This document shows, one piece after another, positions 51,369 through 59,397 of a DNA stretch of 64,000 nucleotides (position 1 is its first letter; each line of letters opens with the position of its first letter). The translations under genes were made by a program, and so were the position numbers. Under the pieces are notes generated by a model that was not told the DNA's origin, did not search any database, and saw nothing but the letters and a program-made list of their open reading frames with translations. The DNA is from Jejubacter sp036620675 (GTDB taxonomy: Bacteria > Pseudomonadota > Gammaproteobacteria > Enterobacterales > Enterobacteriaceae), in the NCBI GenBank assembly GCA_036620675.1, contig JAZHEE010000014.1. One strand, 5' to 3'.

Positions 51369-52385
51369 ATGCCTTCATCTCGTCGCGATCTGCTTAAGCT
51401 GGGTGGTGCCGTCGCTGCCTCGACCTTACTTGCTCGTAACAGCTTCGCCAGCTGGCAGCCTTCCCTGCGCTATCCCGACCCCGCCATCGTCGCGCTGGAC
51501 CCCAGCTTCAGTAAACTTATGCTGCCCAGCGCGAAGATCGAACGCATCGCCACTGGCTGCCGCTGGGCCGAAGGGCCGGTCTGGTTCGGCGATGCCCGCA
51601 TGCTGCTATGGAGCGATATTCCCAACAATGCGGTGATGCGCTGGGATGAAGTCACCGGCCAGGTCAGCGCCTTTCGCAAACCTTCTAATAACAGTAACGG
51701 CCACGCTCGCGACCGTCAGGGGCGGCTGTTGAGCTGTGAACACGATACCCGCCGGGTCACTCGCACCGAATACGACGGTACCCTGACCGTTCTGGCCGAC
51801 CGCTATCAGGGTAAGCGCCTGAACTCCCCGAACGATATCGCGGTCAGCGCAGATGGCAGTATCTGGTTCAGCGATCCGCCGTTCGGTATCGCCGGTTTCT
51901 ATGAAGGCCACCGCGCCGAACCGGAACTGCCGGAAAATCTTTACCGGATAGTCCCCGATACCGGGGAGCTGACCGTCGCGATGGAAGGCATTAAAGGCCC
52001 TAACGGTCTCTGCTTCTCTCCGGACGGTAAAATCCTGTATGTGGTGGAAAGCCGGGCGCAACCCAATCGCCTGATTCTGGCCTGGGATGTAATAGACCAT
52101 CAGTTGAAAAATAAGCGAGTGCATATCGACTGCGGCAACGGTACCGCAGACGGTATCGCCTGCGACAGCGCTGGAAACCTTTGGTGCGGCTGGGGCATGG
52201 GTAGTCCGGAACTGGACGGCGTACGGATCTTTAATCCCCAGGGAAAAGCCATTGGCATGATCCATCTACCGGAACGCTGCGCCAATCTTTGCTTCGGCAG
52301 CGAACAGCGCAATCGGCTGTTTATGGCAGCCAGCACTTCAATTTATTCGCTGTACGTTAATACCCAGGGCGCAATTCTGGTGTAA
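51369..52385 (+). CDS. SMP-30/gluconolactonase family protein with Tat signal
   Basis: 338-residue six-bladed beta-propeller of the SMP-30/gluconolactonase/LRE-like family. The N-terminus has a twin-arginine signal (SSRRDLLKLGG) followed by a hydrophobic stretch, so export by Tat to the periplasm is predicted. Metal-site-like residues appear in RWAEGPVW, NSPNDIAVS and IKGPNGLCFSPDG, consistent with a Ca- or Zn-dependent sugar lactonase; the substrate is not known. An AGGAG Shine-Dalgarno precedes the start. It separates slmA from pyrE, which are neighbours in E. coli, and is followed by a truncated oxidoreductase. Confidence 0.85.
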   Translation: MPSSRRDLLKLGGAVAASTLLARNSFASWQPSLRYPDPAIVALDPSFSKLMLPSAKIERIATGCRWAEGPVWFGDARMLLWSDIPNNAVMRWDEVTGQVSAFRKPSNNSNGHARDRQGRLLSCEHDTRRVTRTEYDGTLTVLADRYQGKRLNSPNDIAVSADGSIWFSDPPFGIAGFYEGHRAEPELPENLYRIVPDTGELTVAMEGIKGPNGLCFSPDGKILYVVESRAQPNRLILAWDVIDHQLKNKRVHIDCGNGTADGIACDSAGNLWCGWGMGSPELDGVRIFNPQGKAIGMIHLPERCANLCFGSEQRNRLFMAASTSIYSLYVNTQGAILV

Positions 52386-52429
52386 AAGTTCACTGCGGAA
52401 CGGCTGACTGCTGTTCCGCTTCCCGCAGT

Positions 52430-53008
52430 CTGTTTACCGACGGCTCCCCGCACAGATTACGGGTACTTATTCACGGCGGCGCAGGGGTTGTCGGCTCTGC
52501 GGCCATTATGCTGGCCAAATGGGCAGGCGCCCGGGTCGCCACGACCGTCAGCAATCCCGAACAGGCCGAAGCCGCGCTGGCATATGGTGCAGATCGGGTG
52601 CTGTATCAGGGAAAGGATGATATCGTGCAGCAGATAGCCGCCGCCACTGAGGGCCAGGGCGTGGATCGTATTATCGATGTGAATCTGATGGAAAACCTGA
52701 ACGTTGATCTCGCCTGCCTGGCCCGGGATGGCGTTATCTGCGCCTATGCCACGCCAGATGCCACAGCAGCCGTTCCCGTGCCGCTGCTCAACGCCATGAT
52801 GCAGGGCTGCCTGCTGCGCTTTGTCTATATTTACCATGCGCCACAGGCGGCTAAACAACAGGCCATCGCGGATATCGCCCGCTGCCTGCAACAGGGCAAC
52901 TACCGCCCGCGTATTGCCGCGCAGTTCGCGCTGGAGGAGATAGCCGATGCTCACCGGATGCTGGAAGCGGGCGCCGTCATTGGCAAAATAGTGCTGCACC
53001 CGGAATAA
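52430..53008 (+). pseudogene. NADPH:quinone oxidoreductase-like MDR protein, 5'-truncated
   Basis: An open frame of 193 codons begins in the middle of a medium-chain dehydrogenase/reductase: the first recognisable part is the cofactor loop VLIHGGAGVVGSAAI, followed by the Rossmann domain (ATTVSNPEQAEAALAYGAD) and the family C-terminus (EIADAHRMLEAGAVIGKIVL). The N-terminal catalytic domain of about 130-140 residues is missing; upstream bases have no matching sequence up to the gluconolactonase stop. No plausible start with a Shine-Dalgarno exists. Regarded as a remnant left by deletion. Confidence 0.82.
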
Positions 53009-53025
53009 TGCCGGGTGCAGAAGGC

Positions 53026-53667
53026 TTATACGCCGTACTGTTCGCGGTAGGCGCGCACTGCCGCCAGATGTTCGGCCATCTCGGGTTTTTCCGCCAGATA
53101 GTCGATCAGATCGTTCAGGGTAATGATAGAAATGACCTTACAGCCGTAGTCACGCTCCACCTCCTGGATAGCCGAGATCTCGCCGCGGCCGCGCTCGCGG
53201 CGGTCCAGCGAAATCAGTACCCCCGCCAGGGTGGCGTTATGAGCCTGGATTATCTCCATCGATTCACGGATGGCGGTGCCCGCAGTAATCACATCGTCCA
53301 CCAGCATTACCCGTCCGGTCAGGGGGCTGCCTACCAGGCTGCCACCCTCACCGTGATCCTTCGCTTCTTTACGGTTAAAGCAGTAAGGCAGGTCGCGCTC
53401 GTGATGCTCCGCGAGCGCCACGGCCGTGGTGGTGGCGATGGGAATACCCTTATAGGCCGGGCCAAACAGCAGATCGAAATCGATACCGGAATCTACCAGC
53501 GCCTCGGCGTAGAAGCGGCCCAGTAACGCCAAATCGCGGCCGGTATTAAACAGCCCGGCGTTGAAGAAATAGGGGCTAATACGCCCGGATTTCAGCGTAA
53601 ACTCGCCGAACTTCAGTACCTGCTTGCCAAGCGCGAATTCAATAAACTGGCGCTGATACGGTTTCAT
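53026..53667 (-). CDS. pyrE: Orotate phosphoribosyltransferase
   Basis: Converts orotate and PRPP to OMP in pyrimidine synthesis. 213 residues, E. coli length. PRPP motif VMLVDDVITAGTAI and the catalytic-loop lysines (NRKEAKDHGEGG) are conserved. Start at MKPYQRQFIEFA; 12 additional in-frame codons upstream are not supported. Preceded by an attenuator-type terminator after rph, so UTP-dependent attenuation is expected. Confidence 0.98.
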   Translation of the reverse strand: MKPYQRQFIEFALGKQVLKFGEFTLKSGRISPYFFNAGLFNTGRDLALLGRFYAEALVDSGIDFDLLFGPAYKGIPIATTTAVALAEHHERDLPYCFNRKEAKDHGEGGSLVGSPLTGRVMLVDDVITAGTAIRESMEIIQAHNATLAGVLISLDRRERGRGEISAIQEVERDYGCKVISIITLNDLIDYLAEKPEMAEHLAAVRAYREQYGV

Positions 53668-53728
53668 GGATCCACTCCTCAGATGTTGACTAATACACTG
53701 CACGACTTAAACGACCGTGTCCGGTCAT

Positions 53729-53752
53729 AAAAAAGGCGACCCGTCGGTCGCC
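53729..53752 (-). terminator. pyrE attenuator
   Basis: Minus-strand GGCGACC / GGTCGCC stem with loop GACG followed by six T residues, between rph and pyrE. In E. coli this terminator is relieved when low UTP slows RNA polymerase so that rph translation keeps up with it. Confidence 0.9.
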
Positions 53753-53760
53753 TGAAATAA

Positions 53761-54477
53761 TTACTCTGCCAACGCCGCCTTCTGCGACGCGACGATCGAT
53801 TCAATCCCCCCGCGGGCCAGCGCCAGCAGCGAAAGCAGTTCCTCGTGACTGAAAGGCTCGCCCTCTGCGGTGCCCTGCACTTCAATCATGCGGCCATCTT
53901 CCATCATCACCACATTCATATCGGTTTCTGCGGCGGAGTCTTCAACGTACTCCAGATCGCACACCGCCTGACCGTCCACGATGCCCACGGATACCGCAGC
54001 GACCATCCCCTTCATCGGGTTGCTCTTTATCTTGCCGCTCGCCACCAGACCATTCAGGGCATCGGCCAGCGCCACGCAGGCACCGGTAATAGACGCGGTA
54101 CGGGTACCGCCATCCGCCTGTAGCACGTCGCAGTCCAGGGTGATGGTGAATTCACCCAGCGCCTTAAGATCGACGGCGGCGCGCAATGCCCGGGCAATCA
54201 GACGCTGAATTTCCATGGTGCGGCCGCTCTGCTTGCCGCGTGCGGCTTCACGACCGTTACGGGTATGGGTAGAGCGCGGCAGCATACCGTACTCGGCAGT
54301 GATCCAGCCCTGCCCTTGACCTTTCAGGAAGCGTGGAACGCTCTCTTCTACGCTTGCGGTGCACAGCACTTTGGTTTCGCCAAACTCGACCAGCACGGAG
54401 CCTTCAGCGTGTTTAGTGTAATGACGGGTCAGGGTAACGGGGCGCACCTGTTCGGCGCTACGACCTGATGGACGCAT
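53761..54477 (-). CDS. rph: Ribonuclease PH, full length
   Basis: Phosphorolytic 3'-exoribonuclease maturing tRNA 3' ends; hexameric PH-domain protein. 238 residues with the RPSGRSAEQVRPV N-terminus and the phosphate-site region EIQRLIARALRA intact. Unlike E. coli K-12, which carries the rph-1 frameshift that lowers pyrE expression, this gene is uninterrupted, so rph-pyrE coupling should be normal. Divergent from yicC. Confidence 0.97.
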   Translation of the reverse strand: MRPSGRSAEQVRPVTLTRHYTKHAEGSVLVEFGETKVLCTASVEESVPRFLKGQGQGWITAEYGMLPRSTHTRNGREAARGKQSGRTMEIQRLIARALRAAVDLKALGEFTITLDCDVLQADGGTRTASITGACVALADALNGLVASGKIKSNPMKGMVAAVSVGIVDGQAVCDLEYVEDSAAETDMNVVMMEDGRMIEVQGTAEGEPFSHEELLSLLALARGGIESIVASQKAALAE

Positions 54478-54601
54478 AGGGAAAACTCCTGCTTGAAACG
54501 AGTGTGGCTGCGCATTATACGGCCTTCACTCTCTTATTCCTATCCTGCCAGGGCCACGCTGGCTATAATCCCTTCATCCACTTCAAAAAATGGGTATCAC
54601 T

Positions 54602-55465
54602 ATGATCCGCAGTATGACAGCCTACGCCCGGCGGGAAGTTAAGGGTGAATGGGGCAGCGCCACCTGGGAGTTGCGCTCGGTAAACCAACGCTATCTGGAA
54701 ACTTATTTCCGAATGCCGGAACAGTTCCGTAGCCTGGAGCCCGTGGTTCGCGAGCGGATCCGCAGCCGTCTGACGCGCGGCAAGGTTGAATGCCACCTGC
54801 GCTTTGAGCCGGACGCCAGCGCCCAGAGCGAACTCATTCTTAACGAAGCCCTGGCGAAACAGCTGGTGCAGGCCGCTAACTGGGTAAAAATGCAGAGCGA
54901 TGAAGGGGAAATTAACCCGGTAGATATTCTGCGCTGGCCAGGCGTTATGTCAGCGAAGGATCAGGATCTGGATGCTATTGCCTCAGAACTGCTGACCGCG
55001 CTGAACGGCGCGCTGGACGACTTCGTTGTGGCGCGCGAAACCGAGGGCCAGGCTCTGAAGAGCCTGATCGAACAACGTCTTGAGGCCGTGAGCGCCGAAG
55101 TGGTGAAAGTTCGCGCCCATATGCCGGAAATTATCAAATGGCAGCGCGAACGTCTGGTCACCAAACTGGAAGAAGCCGAAGTCCAGCTGGAAAACAATCG
55201 CCTGGAACAGGAGCTGGTGCTAATGGCCCAACGTCTGGACGTGGCGGAAGAGCTGGACAGGCTCGATGCCCACGTGAAAGAGACCAGGAACATCCTTAAG
55301 AAGAAAGAGGCAGTGGGCCGCCGTCTGGACTTTATGATGCAGGAGTTCAACCGCGAGTCGAACACTCTGGCATCCAAGTCCATCAATGCCGATGTCACTA
55401 ACTCCGCCATCGAGTTAAAGGTGTTGATCGAGCAGATGCGCGAGCAGATCCAAAACATCGAGTAA
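54602..55465 (+). CDS. yicC: YicC family endoribonuclease
   Basis: 287 residues, the E. coli length. N-terminal signature MIRSMTAYARREVKGEWGSATWELRSVN and a conserved C-terminal part (EFNRESNTLASKSINADVTNSAIELK) of the YicC/DUF1732 family, reported to act as an endoribonuclease on small RNA such as RyhB. Start at MIRSMTAY. A G+C-rich hairpin (about 55472-55494) follows the stop. Confidence 0.95.
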   Translation: MIRSMTAYARREVKGEWGSATWELRSVNQRYLETYFRMPEQFRSLEPVVRERIRSRLTRGKVECHLRFEPDASAQSELILNEALAKQLVQAANWVKMQSDEGEINPVDILRWPGVMSAKDQDLDAIASELLTALNGALDDFVVARETEGQALKSLIEQRLEAVSAEVVKVRAHMPEIIKWQRERLVTKLEEAEVQLENNRLEQELVLMAQRLDVAEELDRLDAHVKETRNILKKKEAVGRRLDFMMQEFNRESNTLASKSINADVTNSAIELKVLIEQMREQIQNIE

Positions 55466-55729
55466 ATCCCGGAGCCCCGGCGAACCACCGGGGCCCTATA
55501 CCACGCTTTACCTGCAACACTGCCGTCGGTTATAATTTCACCTCATCTCTTCCATGGAGTCTTCGCCGACATGAATGATTAACCCCTTACACCAGTCGCT
55601 TTATTTTTATTTATCAGGCAACTGGCAGGGTTTAGTCGGCGTGGTTCCGTCTTTATAAACTTCTTTGGCTATCTTTAGCCCGTTGCTGACCGCTATCCGC
55701 GCACGCCGCCCTGCCTCAGGGAGGTTATT
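55466..55729 (+). promoter_or_regulatory. Leader region of the ABC-F gene
   Basis: 264 bases without a long gene. It contains a TATAAT at about 55531-55536 and then a mini-frame ATGAATGATTAA (Met-Asn-Asp-stop, 55571-55582) preceded by GGAG, followed by about 145 bases of leader up to the ABC-F start. Several ABC-F genes for ribosome protection are controlled by such leader peptides; whether this one is, is inference. Confidence 0.35.
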
Positions 55730-57295
55730 ATGCACGCTTTTCATGCACAGCAAATTTCATTACGCACCGAAGCAGGCGATACGCTGTTCCAGGATCTGAG
55801 CTGTCAGTTGACCGTCAGGCTGACCGGACTCACGGGACGTAACGGCATCGGCAAAACGCTGCTGGGCGAGGTACTTAGCGGCAAGCGCCCACCCTCTTCC
55901 GGTACGCTCAGGCTCAATGCCCCGTGCGGCATCTATTGCCAGCATAACGCCACATCACAACAGAACCGCAGCCTGGCGGCCTGTCTTGGGCTTGAGGATG
56001 CCCTGCAGGCGCTGACGCACATTGAACAGGGCAGTGCCGACGAACGCTGGTTCGATATGATTAACGAACGCTGGGATTGCCGTCAGCGCTTTACGCAATG
56101 TTGCCAGGAACTGGCGCTACCGCCAGTTCCCGACAGACCGTTCAGCACCCTGAGCGGCGGCCAGCGGGCTCGTATCACCCTGTGGAATCTGTTTCAGCAA
56201 ACCGATATCTGGTTACTGCTCGACGAGCCTTCCAACCATCTGGATATCGCCGGTAAGCACTGGCTACTGGCACAAATTCAGCAGTTCCCGGGCCCCATAC
56301 TGCTGATTAGCCACGATCGCTTCCTGCTACGCGCCATGGAGGAAATTTGGGAACTGAATGAGCACGGGCTTCAGCGCTATGGCGGCAACTACGACATTTT
56401 CGCAACCCAGAAGCATCAACAGCAGGCGGCACTCGACAGGCAGCTTACCAGCGCCGACAAGGCGTTACAGCAGGCTCGCCGTCAGGCGCAGCTCAGCAAA
56501 GAAAAAGCCGAGCGCCGCGCCGCCCAGGGTAACAAACTGGCGCGCAGCGGCAGCCAGGCAAAGATTTTGCTTGATGGTAAAAAGGAACAGGCAGGCGCAG
56601 CCGCCGCCGCCAGGGTAATCCGCAGCGAAAACCAGCAGCGCCAGCTACAATCACGGCTCGCCGAACTCAAAGCGCGTCAGGTAGCAACGCCCGCGCTGAA
56701 AATAACGCCAGGAGAAGCGGAAACCGGGAAGCACATGCTGGTACAAATGCGCGAGGGGATACTGCCCTTCGGGCAACAGTCGCCCCTGAGTTTTTCCCTA
56801 CGGCAGGGGGAAAAGCTGCGTCTGCGTGGTAATAACGGCTGTGGTAAATCAACGCTGTTAAAAGTGTTAAGGCAGGAGATATCGTTACAGGCAGGAAGTC
56901 TGTGGCTGGGCGGGGGGTGTAGCTATCTGGATCAGCATTACCAGCTACTGAATCCACAACTCAGCCTGCTGGAAGCCCTGTCAGAAGGGATGATAAAGGC
57001 AGAGAGCCTGCGCCGGACGCTACTGGCCCAGGCGGGTTTTCGTCGTGAACAGGTTCAACAACAAGTCGCGGAGCTGAGCGGCGGTGAAAAAATGAAACTG
57101 GCGATGCTTATCGTCAGTCATCAGCCCGACACGCCGCTCCTGCTGTTGGATGAACCGGATAATCATCTCGATCTCGATGCCAGATCGGCTCTGGCTCAGG
57201 CGCTTGCCGCCTGGCCCGGGGCTCTGATTCTGGTCACCCACGATGATGACTTTGCCAGGGAATGCCAGCTGACAGGGGAAATGGTACTGGCGTAA
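55730..57295 (+). CDS. ABC-F family ATP-binding protein
   Basis: 521-residue soluble protein with two tandem ABC ATPase domains and no membrane segments. Domain 1: Walker A GRNGIGKT (36-43), signature LSGGQRAR, Walker B WLLLDEPSNHLD. A charged linker (about 225-315) rich in Gln, Arg, Lys and Ala corresponds to the P-site tRNA interaction motif. Domain 2: GNNGCGKS, LSGGEKMK, LLLLDEPDNHLD. Both catalytic glutamates are present. ABC-F proteins act on the ribosome (translation factors or antibiotic protection); this one is not Uup, YheS, EttA or YbiT by its sequence start, and its specificity is unknown. GGAGG Shine-Dalgarno. Convergent with the T6SS island. Confidence 0.9.
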   Translation: MHAFHAQQISLRTEAGDTLFQDLSCQLTVRLTGLTGRNGIGKTLLGEVLSGKRPPSSGTLRLNAPCGIYCQHNATSQQNRSLAACLGLEDALQALTHIEQGSADERWFDMINERWDCRQRFTQCCQELALPPVPDRPFSTLSGGQRARITLWNLFQQTDIWLLLDEPSNHLDIAGKHWLLAQIQQFPGPILLISHDRFLLRAMEEIWELNEHGLQRYGGNYDIFATQKHQQQAALDRQLTSADKALQQARRQAQLSKEKAERRAAQGNKLARSGSQAKILLDGKKEQAGAAAAARVIRSENQQRQLQSRLAELKARQVATPALKITPGEAETGKHMLVQMREGILPFGQQSPLSFSLRQGEKLRLRGNNGCGKSTLLKVLRQEISLQAGSLWLGGGCSYLDQHYQLLNPQLSLLEALSEGMIKAESLRRTLLAQAGFRREQVQQQVAELSGGEKMKLAMLIVSHQPDTPLLLLDEPDNHLDLDARSALAQALAAWPGALILVTHDDDFARECQLTGEMVLA

Positions 57296-57299
57296 TATG

Positions 57300-57321
57300 G
57301 CTGGCGCCTTATGGCGCCAGC
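57300..57321. terminator. Perfect palindrome between the ABC-F gene and the PAAR gene
   Basis: GCTGGCGCC / GGCGCCAGC with loop TTAT; the loop contains the stop codon of the DUF4150 gene on the minus strand. No T-run, but it is strong and located at the convergence of two operons, so it probably terminates or protects both transcripts. Confidence 0.5.
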
Positions 57322-57701
57322 ATCAACACCTTAAACTGGCTGGGAACGATACGCATCCCCACCGCATTGGTGGAATTCTGAAGTGAAACGCTGGTCAGAC
57401 GGGTCGCTGGCGTGCCTTTTAGCAGCACGGTAAAAGCGCCGGTCAGATGTCGTGATGGCCCCATCACGGTGCCGGATGCCACCCCGGTAGCAACCCCGGG
57501 GTTATCGCCGTTGGTCAGCGGCGTTACCGTGGCCATATTGTGGGCCGGCATCCCCATAAACAGAATGTTCAGGGCGTTGGGGATCGCCGTCGGGCCCAGC
57601 GCGATATCCGGATAAGGTATCGGCGTTGGGGCGGGCGTGGGCGTCAGGCAGACATCCGGGAACGCCAGATCCATACCGCTCAGTTGACAGTTCGCGAACA
57701 T
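57309..57701 (-). CDS. DUF4150 PAAR-like protein
   Basis: 130-residue protein of the DUF4150 / PAAR-like family, which sharpens the VgrG tip of the type VI secretion spike. Visible features: N-terminal CLTPTPAPTPIPYPDIAL Pro-rich stretch, MGMPAHNMATVTPLTNGDNPG and TVMGPSRHLTGAFTVLLKGTPATR. No toxin domain is fused to its C-terminus. Last gene of the minus-strand vgrG operon, 9 bases after the DUF3540 gene. Confidence 0.9.
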   Translation of the reverse strand: MFANCQLSGMDLAFPDVCLTPTPAPTPIPYPDIALGPTAIPNALNILFMGMPAHNMATVTPLTNGDNPGVATGVASGTVMGPSRHLTGAFTVLLKGTPATRLTSVSLQNSTNAVGMRIVPSQFKVLMLAP

Positions 57702-57710
57702 AACGGCTCC

Positions 57711-58316
57711 TTAGCCCATATGGATCTGTTCAGAATCGACTTTGGTGATCGCCTTAGAGGTAATCACCGTATTGTGCGCATGCAGACGGGCGTAATCATC
57801 GGCCCGGATATCCACCTGCCCGGCCCGAACCTGCTCGGTATTACGGGTATGGCGAAACAGGTTGTGGCTGATTTGGGTCACCGTCTGCCACACCGATTCA
57901 ACGCGTTTGCCGACCAGCCGGGTCAGGCCAACCCAGGCGGAAAGCTTATCGCCGCTGTAGTTCATCTCGCTGATATGACAGTCCCCCTGCTGTGCATCCA
58001 CCTTCAGGGTGGCGCCGCTCAGGTTCAGCTCTCCGGCGCTGCGGATATGCAGATCCCCCGGCAGCGACAGTTCGGCGCTGCTTTCATCGGCTCGCTCCAG
58101 CACGGCCAGTAGCCATGCCCGATCCGCAGCGCTGGCAATCAGCACGCTGTCACCCGTGGCCGGAACAATCAGGCAGCTCGCCGCCCGACGACAGTGCCAG
58201 CCGCGCCCTTCGCTTTCCACCATCAGGCTGCCGTCGGCAAAACAGTGGGTTACTCGCCCCGCGGCCTGTAGCGGCGGCTGCGCAGCCGGAGCCAGTTTAT
58301 GATTAATATTGTTCAT
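57711..58316 (-). CDS. DUF3540 T6SS-associated protein
   Basis: 201-residue protein of the DUF3540 family, consistently encoded beside VgrG, DUF2169 and DUF4150 genes; molecular role unknown. The sequence has a beta-rich repeat (LSLPGDLHIRSAGELNLSGATLKVDA) that resembles a VgrG-like beta-helix needle. The start given is the ATG after AGGAGAGG; the open frame extends 50 codons further upstream, where it would overlap the preceding gene. Confidence 0.85.
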   Translation of the reverse strand: MNNINHKLAPAAQPPLQAAGRVTHCFADGSLMVESEGRGWHCRRAASCLIVPATGDSVLIASAADRAWLLAVLERADESSAELSLPGDLHIRSAGELNLSGATLKVDAQQGDCHISEMNYSGDKLSAWVGLTRLVGKRVESVWQTVTQISHNLFRHTRNTEQVRAGQVDIRADDYARLHAHNTVITSKAITKVDSEQIHMG

Positions 58317-58326
58317 CACCTCTCCT

Positions 58327-59397
58327 TTAACCGCGGCTCTGGCGCTGTGCGCTCCAGGCTTCGGCGGCCAGTAATTCTTCATCGTATTCCAGCATCCCTC
58401 TGCGATTCGGGATGTGCGCGCCTTCCTGGCGTGCACGGTGAAAGCGGGTCCGGGAAAACCGGACATCGGTAAAATCCGCCTGGCGCAGATCGGCGCCGGA
58501 AAAATCGCTGTAAGTCAAATCACAGTGCCGGAAGCAGGTTCCCACAGCGACCGCCTGCTGCAAAATGGTCTGAAACAGTCGGCTCTGGCTGAAATCAGCT
58601 CCGTTAAGCAGCGCGCCAACCATCATGGCCTGATCAAACACGCCAGCCTGGCACTGTGCGCCACTCAGATCGGCTTCCATAAACAGCGCCTGGCGGGCAT
58701 CGACCTGGCGCAGGCTGGCCCGCTGTAGCGAAGCGCCTTTAAAATTACACTGAGTCAGTTGCGCCCCGCTGAAATCAGCCTCGTCGAGGCGGTTATCGGT
58801 AAACTGGCAGCCGGTAAAATGCTGGCGGGCATAGCTTTTATTACGCTGATCGCATTCGAAGAACACCACCCGTTCGAAGGTGGCAGCGCTGAAATCTACA
58901 GGACGCAGGTCGATACCATAAAAGGTGGTCAGCAGCAGACGACATTGCGCAAACTGCGCCTCATCGAGCGGCGTTTCAAAAAAGGTGCTGCGATCCAGCT
59001 CGCTATGGCTAAAGCGGCTGCGTTGCAGCTCACAGCGCATAAACTGGGTTTTATCCAACTTGCTGTCAGAAAAGTCGCTGCCCGCCAGCCCACATTCGTT
59101 AAAGACACTTTCGCACAGCGCCGTATTGTCAGCCCGGAGGTTTGCCATTACACACTGGTTAAACACCGTCTGCGTCAGCGTTGCCCCACTGACCTGAATA
59201 TCATTCAGTTCGCACTCGGTAAATACCGCTTCATGCAGGTTAGCCCCCCGCAGATCGGCACCGTTTAGCGTGACTTCCTGAAAGATACCGCCGGACAGAT
59301 CGCAGTGACGCAGGTCCAGGCCGTCCAGCGCCAGCTCGGTGATCGTTTCACCGCCTTTCACCCGCTGCTGTAGATCTGTAGCGCTAAGGGAGGTCAT
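58327..59397 (-). CDS. Pentapeptide-repeat protein of the T6SS island
   Basis: 356 residues, almost entirely tandem pentapeptide repeats of the A(D/N)Lxx type (for example GADLRGANLHEAVF, FSGADLRQADFTDV), predicted to fold as a right-handed quadrilateral beta-helix. The last about 35 residues are charged and non-repetitive. Its ATG overlaps the stop of the DUF2169 gene (ATGA), so the two are coupled and may act as one complex. No catalytic domain is visible; it may be a scaffold or an effector of a new type. Confidence 0.85.
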   Translation of the reverse strand: MTSLSATDLQQRVKGGETITELALDGLDLRHCDLSGGIFQEVTLNGADLRGANLHEAVFTECELNDIQVSGATLTQTVFNQCVMANLRADNTALCESVFNECGLAGSDFSDSKLDKTQFMRCELQRSRFSHSELDRSTFFETPLDEAQFAQCRLLLTTFYGIDLRPVDFSAATFERVVFFECDQRNKSYARQHFTGCQFTDNRLDEADFSGAQLTQCNFKGASLQRASLRQVDARQALFMEADLSGAQCQAGVFDQAMMVGALLNGADFSQSRLFQTILQQAVAVGTCFRHCDLTYSDFSGADLRQADFTDVRFSRTRFHRARQEGAHIPNRRGMLEYDEELLAAEAWSAQRQSRG

